From the NCBI GenBank assembly GCA_029248485.1, contig JAQWJG010000017.1:1-11996 (forward strand): a DNA stretch of 11,996 bases, written 5' to 3'. The DNA is from SAR86 cluster bacterium (GTDB lineage Bacteria > Pseudomonadota > Gammaproteobacteria > SAR86 > D2472). Position 1 is the first letter of the stretch. Each line of letters begins with the position of its first letter. The notes beneath the pieces are model-generated. The model ran no database searches. It was not told the DNA's origin and saw only the letters and a program-made list of their open reading frames with translations. The translations under genes were made by a program, and so were the position numbers. Below, piece by piece: positions 6,518 to 11,996 of this stretch.

Positions 6518-7939
6518 TTATGTTGAAATTATTTGAATAGAATCTGTGTGCGATGCTGAATAGATCCCTGCTATAAAAACAAATTTTAATGATTTCTTAG
6601 CTTTTTTTTCTGAATTTAAAATTGATTTTATCCTGGAAATTGTAGTTGATTGATTGGTTATAGATTTAATAAATCGAGGCTGCATTCCACCAATCAAACT
6701 TAATTGATGAAAGGTATCTCTATTATTAGTAAATGCATATATGGGCATTCGAAAAGGCTTAGTATTAGAAACTACATTTGCAGTTTGGCCAGATCTAGTA
6801 ATAATTACTATCGCGTCTGCATTAACTCTCGCTGCAAGATCGCGAGCTCCTTTTGCTATATTTTGCCAATCTGAATGATCTTGAAGAAACTTCTCGTAAC
6901 CAAGTGTTCTAAAATGCTCTGTTTTGCTAGCTATTTCTTTAATCATTTTGATGCATTGAACGGGGTATTTGCCGATACTCGTCTCGCCAGAAAGCATGAC
7001 TGCATCAGAGCCTTCATAGATTGCATTTGCAACATCGGTGACCTCAGCTCTGGTTGGTGTTGGGTGATTAATCATAGATTCTAATAAATGAGTTGCAACG
7101 ATTGACCTTCTTCCCCACTTAGCACTTGCATACATGATTCTTCTTTGAATATTAGGCAAATCTGCAAGATTTGTCTCAATTCCAAGATCTCCCCTAGCAA
7201 CCATCACTATGTCTGCAGCTTGAGTAATCTCATGTATATTTTCGAGCCCTTCTTGATTTTCAATTTTGGCAATAATTTTAATTGGTGACTTTTTTCTTTT
7301 TAAAATGGATCTCAAAGTCAAAACATCCTTGGCAGATCTAACAAATGACAGAGCAATAAAACTAACATTATGTTTTATACCAAAATTAATATCCTTACGA
7401 TCTTTTTTAGTAATTGAAGGCAAGTCAACTCTTACCCCAGGAAGGTTTACATGACGTTTGCTTCCAAGCTTTCCCCCATCAAGGACTTTGCATTTAAGGT
7501 TTTCTTTATCTTTAGCTAAAACCTGAAAATTAAGCAAGCCATTATCGATACTGATCTTTGATCCTTTGGCTACGCTTTTAATCAAACCCTTATAGTTAAT
7601 CTTTATAGAAGAAGTTTCTACATCGATATCATCTCTGATAGTTAGATTTACAACATCACCCGTTTGCAAATCAATATCAGACTGATTAATACCAGTTCTT
7701 ATTTCTGGTCCTTGGGTATCAAGCAATATACCGATAGGTCCAAATAGATTAGATTGCTTTTTATTTAGTCTGCGAATCGATTCGACAACAGAGATCGCAT
7801 CAGCATGTGATGCATGAGACATATTAATTCTTGCTACATTCATACCAGCTGAATGCAGGGATTTTAAATCATTGTATTTATTGGTGCTAGGACCAATTGT
7901 TGCGATGATTTTTGTTTTAGTAACTAACATGTTCGGCAT
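6518..7939 (-). CDS. pyk: Pyruvate kinase
   Basis: Converts phosphoenolpyruvate and ADP to pyruvate and ATP in the cytoplasm. 473 residues, full length for a bacterial enzyme. Barrel motifs: KTKIIATIGPS (8-18), ARINMSHAS (36-44) with R38/N39/S41, LLDTQGPEIRTG (72-83), IAKIENQEG (223-231) with catalytic Lys225, VARGDLGIE (247-255), then ATHLLESM and PTRAEVTDVANAIYEGSDAV (294-313). The B domain is about 83-165 and the C-terminal domain about 350-473. Glu79 matches Glu117 of the rabbit enzyme, which marks K+-dependent types. ATHLLESM has His284 where Gln is usual (ATQMLESM). The ATG at 7937-7939 follows GGAG at short spacing; an in-frame ATG at 7928-7930 is an alternative that removes three residues. 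It leads a pyk-marC transcript divergent from zwf, sharing a 100-bp control region with operator site 2. Confidence 0.95.
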   Translation of the reverse strand: MPNMLVTKTKIIATIGPSTNKYNDLKSLHSAGMNVARINMSHASHADAISVVESIRRLNKKQSNLFGPIGILLDTQGPEIRTGINQSDIDLQTGDVVNLTIRDDIDVETSSIKINYKGLIKSVAKGSKISIDNGLLNFQVLAKDKENLKCKVLDGGKLGSKRHVNLPGVRVDLPSITKKDRKDINFGIKHNVSFIALSFVRSAKDVLTLRSILKRKKSPIKIIAKIENQEGLENIHEITQAADIVMVARGDLGIETNLADLPNIQRRIMYASAKWGRRSIVATHLLESMINHPTPTRAEVTDVANAIYEGSDAVMLSGETSIGKYPVQCIKMIKEIASKTEHFRTLGYEKFLQDHSDWQNIAKGARDLAARVNADAIVIITRSGQTANVVSNTKPFRMPIYAFTNNRDTFHQLSLIGGMQPRFIKSITNQSTTISRIKSILNSEKKAKKSLKFVFIAGIYSASHTDSIQIIST

Positions 7940-7969
7940 GATACTCCATTAAATACTAAAGTGAATATA

Positions 7970-7997
7970 TTGACATCGTTGTCATATGGGGTATATT
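7970..7997 (+). promoter_or_regulatory. Predicted sigma-70 promoter of the zwf-edd-eda operon
   Basis: A perfect -35 hexamer TTGACA (7970-7975), a 16-nt spacer and TATATT (7992-7997); TATTCT at 7994-7999 with an 18-nt spacer is an alternative -10. Operator site 2 covers five of the six -35 bases and much of the spacer, so repressor binding should exclude RNA polymerase. No equally good promoter is visible for pyk on the other strand; TAGAAT (8000-7995) is a weak candidate without a good -35. Confidence 0.7.
7971..7984. promoter_or_regulatory. Predicted LacI-family operator, site 2 (pyk/zwf intergenic)
   Basis: TGACATCGTTGTCA, an inverted repeat centred on CG in which 6 of 7 base pairs match. 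It differs from site 1 at one base of 14, and the similarity extends to 16 of 18 bases if two flanking bases on each side are included (7969-7986 against 4816-4833). It overlaps the zwf -35, the classic position for a repressor. Its location between divergent pyk and zwf allows control of both. Confidence 0.75.
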
Positions 7998-8017
7998 CTA
8001 TTTCACAAGGGGACATA

Positions 8018-8038
8018 ATGGGTAGATACCTACCATAG
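8018..8038 (+). CDS. Possible 6-codon leader minicistron (MGRYLP) upstream of zwf
   Basis: ATG at 8018-8020 is preceded at good spacing by a strong Shine-Dalgarno, AAGGGGAC (8008-8013 region). It encodes Met-Gly-Arg-Tyr-Leu-Pro and stops at TAG 8036-8038, 1 nt before the zwf ATG. It is in a different frame from zwf. zwf has no Shine-Dalgarno directly before its own start, so ribosomes loaded on the minicistron may reinitiate at zwf. Alternatively the GGGG run simply serves zwf at an unusually long distance (about 27 nt). Confidence 0.35.
   Translation: MGRYLP
8021..8034 (+). other. Small inverted repeat in the zwf leader
   Basis: GGTAG (8021-8025), loop ATAC, CTACC (8030-8034): a 5-bp stem lying within the minicistron and ending 5 nt before the zwf ATG. 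An alternative short stem is GGTA/TACC at 8021-8030. If it forms in mRNA it could shorten the distance between the Shine-Dalgarno and the zwf start or tune initiation. It is short and may be chance. Confidence 0.28.
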
Positions 8039-8039
8039 A

Positions 8040-9482
8040 ATGAATATATTTATTTTTGGCGGAACGGGTGATTTAGCGCAAAGAAAGTTGCTGCCAGCAC
8101 TGTATAGACATTTCAAGTCAGAAAGACTTAGCACTCTAGTAAAGATATATGGGATTGGCTCAAGCAATCTTGATATCTTATCTTATCAGCAAGAAGTTAA
8201 AAATAAACTTGGTGTTAATCTTGAATCGATAGAGTATGAGGAAGAAATAGTTCAGAAATTTATTGAAATTGTTTCTTATATTAAAATTGATTTCAATTAC
8301 GATAAAGACTTTGATTCTCTTAAGAAAATCACCTCCAGCAAGGATCGAAATTTATTTTACTTAGCAGTTACACCAATTTTCTATAAAGTTATTGCTGATA
8401 ACTTGAATAAACAAGGTGTTATAGGCCCCCGCTCCTCAATAATAGTTGAGAAACCAATCGGCAATGATCTTCAGTCATCTATTGATATTAATGAATCATT
8501 GGCTTTATATTTTAATGAAAACCAAATTTTTAGAATTGATCATTATCTCGGTAAGGAAGCTGTACAAAATCTTCTAGCGTTAAGATTTGGAAATATCTTA
8601 TTTGAAAAAATATGGTCTAATGTTGCCGTAGATCATGTTCAGATTACAGTAGCTGAAACGCTTGGATTGGAAAAAAGAGGTTCCTACTACGATCAAACTG
8701 GAGCTATAAAAGACATGCTTCAAAATCATCTTCTCCAGATTCTGTGTTTGGTAGCGATGGAACCGCCTACAAACATAAATTCCGAATCAATCAGAGATGA
8801 GAAATTAAAAGTCCTTAGGTCACTTAGACCATTAAAGACAAATGAAACTAATGACCATCTTGTGGTCGGTCAATATAAGGATGGTGCAATAAATGCAAAG
8901 ACAATTACATCATACATAGATGAAAGTGGAGTAAATCAAGAAAGTAAAACTGAAACTTTTGTTGCACTAAAGTTATGGATAGATAATTGGCGGTGGTCAG
9001 GGGTCCCCTTCTTTTTAAGAACAGGCAAAAGAATGGCAGAAAAGCGGTCAGAGATAGTTATACAATTTAAATCTGTTCCCCACAATATTTTTGATTCAAA
9101 TACCAAACAAAAAGATAATCAATTAATTATAAGACTGCAGCCTGAAGAAAGCATAAAGCTAAAAATAATGATTAAAAAGCCTTCTGCTTCTGGTTTCCAT
9201 CTGCAAGAGCTTCCTCTTGACTTGTTATTTGATGATTATTACGACGATGATCATCTAGATGCTTATGAAAGATTATTGATGGATATCATAGAAAATAAAC
9301 CCTCTCTATTCATGAGAAGAGATGAGGTAGAAGAAGCATGGCGCTTTACAGATCAACTAATCAAATCAATTGGTGAGTCAGAAACAAGCCTTTCAAAATA
9401 TAATGCGGGTAGTTGGGGCCCTTCTAGTTCAGATTTGCTGATAGCAAATCAAAATGCCAAATGGAATAATGAGGAAGATTGA
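8040..9482 (+). CDS. zwf: Glucose-6-phosphate 1-dehydrogenase
   Basis: Oxidises glucose-6-phosphate to 6-phosphogluconolactone with NAD(P)+, the first ED-specific step. 480 residues, normal for bacterial Zwf. Motifs: dinucleotide fold IFGGTGDLAQRKLLPAL (5-21), VEKPIG (136-141), active-site RIDHYLGKE (165-173) with D167 and H168, YYDQTGAIKDMLQNHLLQ (216-233) with H230 as the likely general base, WRWSGVPFFLRTGKRM (317-332) and DAYERLLMD (407-415). ATG 8040 is the only start giving the proper N-terminus; the frame has a stop at 8016-8018. No Shine-Dalgarno is adjacent (see minicistron). Cofactor preference cannot be told safely. It is the first gene of zwf-edd-eda, behind a strong promoter with an overlapping operator. 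Its stop abuts the edd start (TGAATG), and edd's Shine-Dalgarno (AGGAAG) lies inside its final codons. Confidence 0.96.
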   Translation: MNIFIFGGTGDLAQRKLLPALYRHFKSERLSTLVKIYGIGSSNLDILSYQQEVKNKLGVNLESIEYEEEIVQKFIEIVSYIKIDFNYDKDFDSLKKITSSKDRNLFYLAVTPIFYKVIADNLNKQGVIGPRSSIIVEKPIGNDLQSSIDINESLALYFNENQIFRIDHYLGKEAVQNLLALRFGNILFEKIWSNVAVDHVQITVAETLGLEKRGSYYDQTGAIKDMLQNHLLQILCLVAMEPPTNINSESIRDEKLKVLRSLRPLKTNETNDHLVVGQYKDGAINAKTITSYIDESGVNQESKTETFVALKLWIDNWRWSGVPFFLRTGKRMAEKRSEIVIQFKSVPHNIFDSNTKQKDNQLIIRLQPEESIKLKIMIKKPSASGFHLQELPLDLLFDDYYDDDHLDAYERLLMDIIENKPSLFMRRDEVEEAWRFTDQLIKSIGESETSLSKYNAGSWGPSSSDLLIANQNAKWNNEED

Positions 9483-11267
9483 ATGTTAAGTAAAATTGAT
9501 GAAATTAAAGCTAGAATTGAACTACGAAGCCAACCTATAAGATCGAAATATTTAGAAGAAGTTGATGAGTGGAAAAAGAAATCGCCAAATAGAAACTCTA
9601 CAGGATGTTCTAATCTTGCCCATGCCTTTGCTGCTTGCAATAAAAATAGTCAAAGCTCTGATTTAAATTCAAAAAAATTTGTTGGAATTATTTCTGCATA
9701 TAATGACATGCTGTCTGCTCATGCTCCTTTTGAAAACTATCCTGCCATGCTTAAAAAAGAAGGAAATAAGCTCAATCTAAATATTCAAGTTGCTGGAGGT
9801 GTTCCTGCAATGTGTGATGGTATTACACAAGGAGAGCCAGGAATGGAACTTTCATTATTCAGCAGAGACACCATTGCATTGTCTACAGCAATTGGTTTAT
9901 CACACAATGTTTTTGATTCAGCTATTTGTTTGGGTACTTGCGACAAAATTGTTCCAGGGCTTTTAATTGGAGCCTTGAAATTTGGGCATTTACCTATAAT
10001 TTTTCTTCCTGGTGGGCCCATGTCGACAGGTATATCAAATACTAAAAAAGCAGAAGCAAGACAAGCCTATGCTGCAGGTGAAATTCAGAAGATAGATTTG
10101 TTGAATATTGAACAGCAAGCCTATCATTCAACTGGAACTTGCACGTTTTATGGAACAGCTAATACAAATCAATTAATCGCTGAGGCAATGGGTTTCCAGT
10201 TACCGGGAACTGCATTCACTCCAACAGAATCTCCAGTAAGAGATTACCTTAAAAAAGAATCTCTTCAGGCACTTATGAGATTAATGGATGCAGAAATAGG
10301 TCTGGGCGAAATGCTAGATATTAAAAACTGGATGAATGCTTTGATAGTACTTCTAGCAAGCGGAGGATCAACTAACTTAGTAATTCATTTGATAGCAATG
10401 GCAAGATCTGCGGGTTATATACTAGAGATTGAGGACTTTAGTGATTTATCTTGTATTATTCCCTTGCTTTGCCAAGTTTATCCAAATGGAACTGCGGATG
10501 TGAATGAATTTCATTCAGAAGGCGGTATTGCGAGACTGCTTTCTAACCTGATGGAAGGAGATTTAATTTACCAAGATATTGAAACTGTCGCTGGTTTTGG
10601 CTTGGAAAACTATACAAAGACTCCTTATATTGATGGCGTTAATGTTACAAATCTTAAGTGGAAAAATTTAGATCAAAATCAAAATACAAAAAGTATCTCA
10701 ACAATTGATAATCCATTCAAATCTAATGGAGGAATTAAATTCATTGGAGGAGATATTGCAGAGGGTGTTATAAAAGTTTCAGCATTGAAAGATGAAAATG
10801 AAGTTATTATTGCTCCTGCAAAAGTTTTTTTAAGTCAGGAAGATGTATTAGATGCATTTAAAAATGGTGACCTAAATTCTAACTTATTCATTGTCTTGCT
10901 TGGTCAAAGTCCAGAGGTTAACGGAATGCCAGAACTTCATAAATTAACCTCCCCAATCAATGTACTTCAGAAGAAAGGGCATAAAATTGCACTAGTAACT
11001 GATGGACGTATGTCGGGTGCATCTGGATCTTTTCCTGCCTTAATACATGCGGTAAGTAAAAATGATAACTTATATAAAATTAAGAATAATGATCAGCTCA
11101 CCCTTGATTTAAAAAATGCTTTACTATCAATTGAGAATTTTAAATCTAGTGAAAGAGAGCCAATTAAGATTGCAGCAGATAATACTGGCTTGGGTCGAAG
11201 CTTGTTTGAACTTTTTAGAAATAATGTTAGCTCAGTGAATTCTGGTGCCTCGATATTTGATAAATAG
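9483..11267 (+). CDS. edd: Phosphogluconate dehydratase
   Basis: Dehydrates 6-phosphogluconate to 2-keto-3-deoxy-6-phosphogluconate (KDPG), the signature ED step. 594 residues (E. coli Edd about 603), belonging to the IlvD/Edd Fe-S dehydratases. Motifs: SAYNDMLSAH (71-80), GGVPAMCDGITQGEPGMELS (105-124) with C111, CLGTCDKIVPGL (149-160) with C153, TGTCTFYGTANTNQ (217-230) with C220, LLASGGSTN, VYPNGTADVN, NGMPELHKL and the second family signature ALVTDGRMSGASG. C111, C153 and C220 are the likely [4Fe-4S] ligands. Edd rather than dihydroxy-acid dehydratase follows from the close match to E. coli Edd (for example FGHLP and GTANTNQ) and from eda next door. ATG immediately follows the zwf stop with AGGAAG upstream. 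The Fe-S cluster family is oxygen-sensitive. Confidence 0.96.
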   Translation: MLSKIDEIKARIELRSQPIRSKYLEEVDEWKKKSPNRNSTGCSNLAHAFAACNKNSQSSDLNSKKFVGIISAYNDMLSAHAPFENYPAMLKKEGNKLNLNIQVAGGVPAMCDGITQGEPGMELSLFSRDTIALSTAIGLSHNVFDSAICLGTCDKIVPGLLIGALKFGHLPIIFLPGGPMSTGISNTKKAEARQAYAAGEIQKIDLLNIEQQAYHSTGTCTFYGTANTNQLIAEAMGFQLPGTAFTPTESPVRDYLKKESLQALMRLMDAEIGLGEMLDIKNWMNALIVLLASGGSTNLVIHLIAMARSAGYILEIEDFSDLSCIIPLLCQVYPNGTADVNEFHSEGGIARLLSNLMEGDLIYQDIETVAGFGLENYTKTPYIDGVNVTNLKWKNLDQNQNTKSISTIDNPFKSNGGIKFIGGDIAEGVIKVSALKDENEVIIAPAKVFLSQEDVLDAFKNGDLNSNLFIVLLGQSPEVNGMPELHKLTSPINVLQKKGHKIALVTDGRMSGASGSFPALIHAVSKNDNLYKIKNNDQLTLDLKNALLSIENFKSSEREPIKIAADNTGLGRSLFELFRNNVSSVNSGASIFDK

Positions 11268-11268
11268 C

Positions 11269-11862
11269 ATGAAATTTAAACCACCTAAATACCTTCCAAC
11301 TCTTACTATCTCATCCTTAGATGAAGCTGAGTTAGTAAATAAAATATTACAATCAGTAGATATTCCATATTTAGAAATAACATTAAGATCTACTGTATCA
11401 ATGGAGGCTATAGAGTATATCTCCGATCAAGCTAATATTAATCTAGGCATTGGAACTGTTCTGAATACAAATCAGTTAATAAATTTGCCAATCCCTAAGA
11501 TTAAATTTGTAGTGTCACCCGGCTTCAATGAGGATGTAGCCATTTTTTGTAAAGAAAATGTTATTGAATATATACCTGGTATTGAAACAAGCACAGAAAT
11601 CATAAAAGCTCTTAATCATGGTTTTGATATTCTAAAATTTTTCCCTGCTGAGTTTGCTGGAGGTGTTCAGAAACTTAAAGCTCTTTCAAGCATTTTTCCA
11701 AACGTTAGTTTTATGTGCACAGGTGGGATTAATTTAGAAAATTATAAAAAATATATTGAGCTGCCTAATGTGTGCTCAGTGGGTGGTTCATTCGTTCTTC
11801 CAAAGAAATTAATCAAAGCAGAATATGTCTCTGAGGCAATAAATCACTTAAATTTATTATAG
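11269..11862 (+). CDS. eda: KDPG aldolase (2-dehydro-3-deoxy-phosphogluconate aldolase)
   Basis: Cleaves KDPG to pyruvate and glyceraldehyde-3-phosphate by a class I Schiff-base mechanism. 197 residues from ATG 11269, slightly short against E. coli Eda (213) because the N-terminal helix is reduced. Motifs: LEITLRST (35-42) with E36 and R40, GIGTVLN (60-66), FVVSPG (80-85), PGIETSTEI (103-111), ILKFFPAEFAGGV (121-133) with Schiff-base Lys123, CTGGI (usually PTGGI) in the phosphate-binding loop, and VGGSFVLP. The ATG starts 1 nt after the edd stop (TAGCATG), typical of coupling. An in-frame GTG at 11245 would add eight residues and overlap edd by 23 nt; it is less likely but would bring the length nearer the family norm. 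It ends the zwf-edd-eda operon and is followed by a hairpin terminator. Confidence 0.95.
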   Translation: MKFKPPKYLPTLTISSLDEAELVNKILQSVDIPYLEITLRSTVSMEAIEYISDQANINLGIGTVLNTNQLINLPIPKIKFVVSPGFNEDVAIFCKENVIEYIPGIETSTEIIKALNHGFDILKFFPAEFAGGVQKLKALSSIFPNVSFMCTGGINLENYKKYIELPNVCSVGGSFVLPKKLIKAEYVSEAINHLNLL

Positions 11863-11864
11863 GC

Positions 11865-11894
11865 AAAAAAAAACAGAGCTAAGCTCTGTCTTTT
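11865..11894. terminator. Bidirectional rho-independent terminator after eda
   Basis: A 7-bp perfect stem ACAGAGC (11873-11879), loop TAA, GCTCTGT (11883-11889), flanked by nine A's (11865-11873) on the left and CTTTT on the right. The right-hand T run is modest for eda. Read on the minus strand the hairpin is followed by nine T's, an excellent terminator for a convergent gene. Three more A/T pairs or so could extend the stem past C11890. Confidence 0.85.
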
Positions 11895-11915
11895 CAGTTC
11901 GAGATTGGAAGGGGT

Positions 11916-11996
11916 CTAAAGTGAGAATCTCTTTAGCTCCTTGAAGGCTTTCTCTTTCCTTCTTGGTGGGTCACTAAGCTCTTTTTTATCGTCGAC
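11916..11996 (-). CDS. Probable 3' end of an unidentified convergent gene (partial)
   Basis: From the window edge the minus strand is open for 26 codons to a TAG at 11916-11918. The deduced tail is strongly charged (VDDKKELSDPPRRKEKAFKE and then LKRFSL), as in many basic C-terminal tails. Support comes mainly from context: 27 nt beyond the stop lies a hairpin whose minus-strand T run is ideal, implying a transcript arriving from the right. Of the other two minus-strand frames, one stops at once and one after 20 codons. The product cannot be named. Confidence 0.45.
   Translation of the reverse strand, partial: VDDKKELSDPPRRKEKAFKELKRFSL

Noticed and set aside
7940..8039. HexR-type site (TGTAATTAAATTACA-like) before zwf
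   Set aside because: No such palindrome is visible in the intergenic region; the only clear palindrome is the CG-centred LacI-type site.
11245..11268. Upstream GTG start for eda
   Set aside because: Possible, but ATG 11269 sits 1 nt after the edd stop, like the other junctions here, and the eight extra residues carry no family motif.
11991..11996. SalI recognition sequence GTCGAC exactly at the right edge
   Set aside because: It might reflect cloning, but a single 6-bp site at an arbitrary window edge is not evidence of anything biological.

Overview
The window is an AT-rich, gene-dense stretch of bacterial chromosome. It holds a nearly self-contained route from oligosaccharide to pyruvate through the Entner-Doudoroff (ED) pathway. 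Protein motifs resemble gammaproteobacterial versions: a transporter very like the Vibrio Na+/sugar symporter vSGLT, E. coli-type Glk and Edd, and MarC. High AT content, tiny or absent intergenic gaps and a sodium-coupled sugar porter suggest a streamlined marine gammaproteobacterium. That placement is inference; no rRNA or other phylogenetic marker is present.

Layout. Positions 1-4801 (minus strand) form one compact operon, transcribed in the order Na+/glucose symporter (sglT), glucokinase (glk), 6-phosphogluconolactonase (pgl), then a secreted GH3 beta-glucosidase that runs off the left edge. A LacI-family regulator (4888-5895, plus) is divergent from it. Next, on the minus strand, come pyruvate kinase (pyk, 6518-7939) and a MarC-family membrane protein (5890-6516), whose 3' end overlaps the regulator gene by 6 nt. 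Divergent from pyk is zwf-edd-eda (8040-11862, plus). A strong hairpin terminator follows eda, and the probable 3' end of a convergent minus-strand gene closes the window.

How the genes work together (inference from the families). The GH3 enzyme releases glucose in the periplasm, SglT imports it with Na+, Glk phosphorylates it, Zwf and Pgl make 6-phosphogluconate, Edd and Eda split that into pyruvate and glyceraldehyde-3-phosphate, and Pyk closes lower glycolysis. No gnd, pgi or PTS gene is in the window.

Regulation. The two divergent intergenic regions carry nearly the same 14-bp palindrome-like site with a central CG (TGATATCGTTGTCA at 4818-4831 and TGACATCGTTGTCA at 7971-7984). It sits on or next to good sigma-70 promoter elements. 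This is the form of a LacI-family operator, so the local LacI protein probably controls uptake, hydrolysis, the ED operon and possibly pyk as one regulon. The zwf leader also holds a 6-codon minicistron with a strong Shine-Dalgarno sequence, while zwf itself has none, suggesting coupled translation.

I saw no mobile elements, CRISPR arrays, tRNA or rRNA genes. No stretch over 300 bases lacks a gene.
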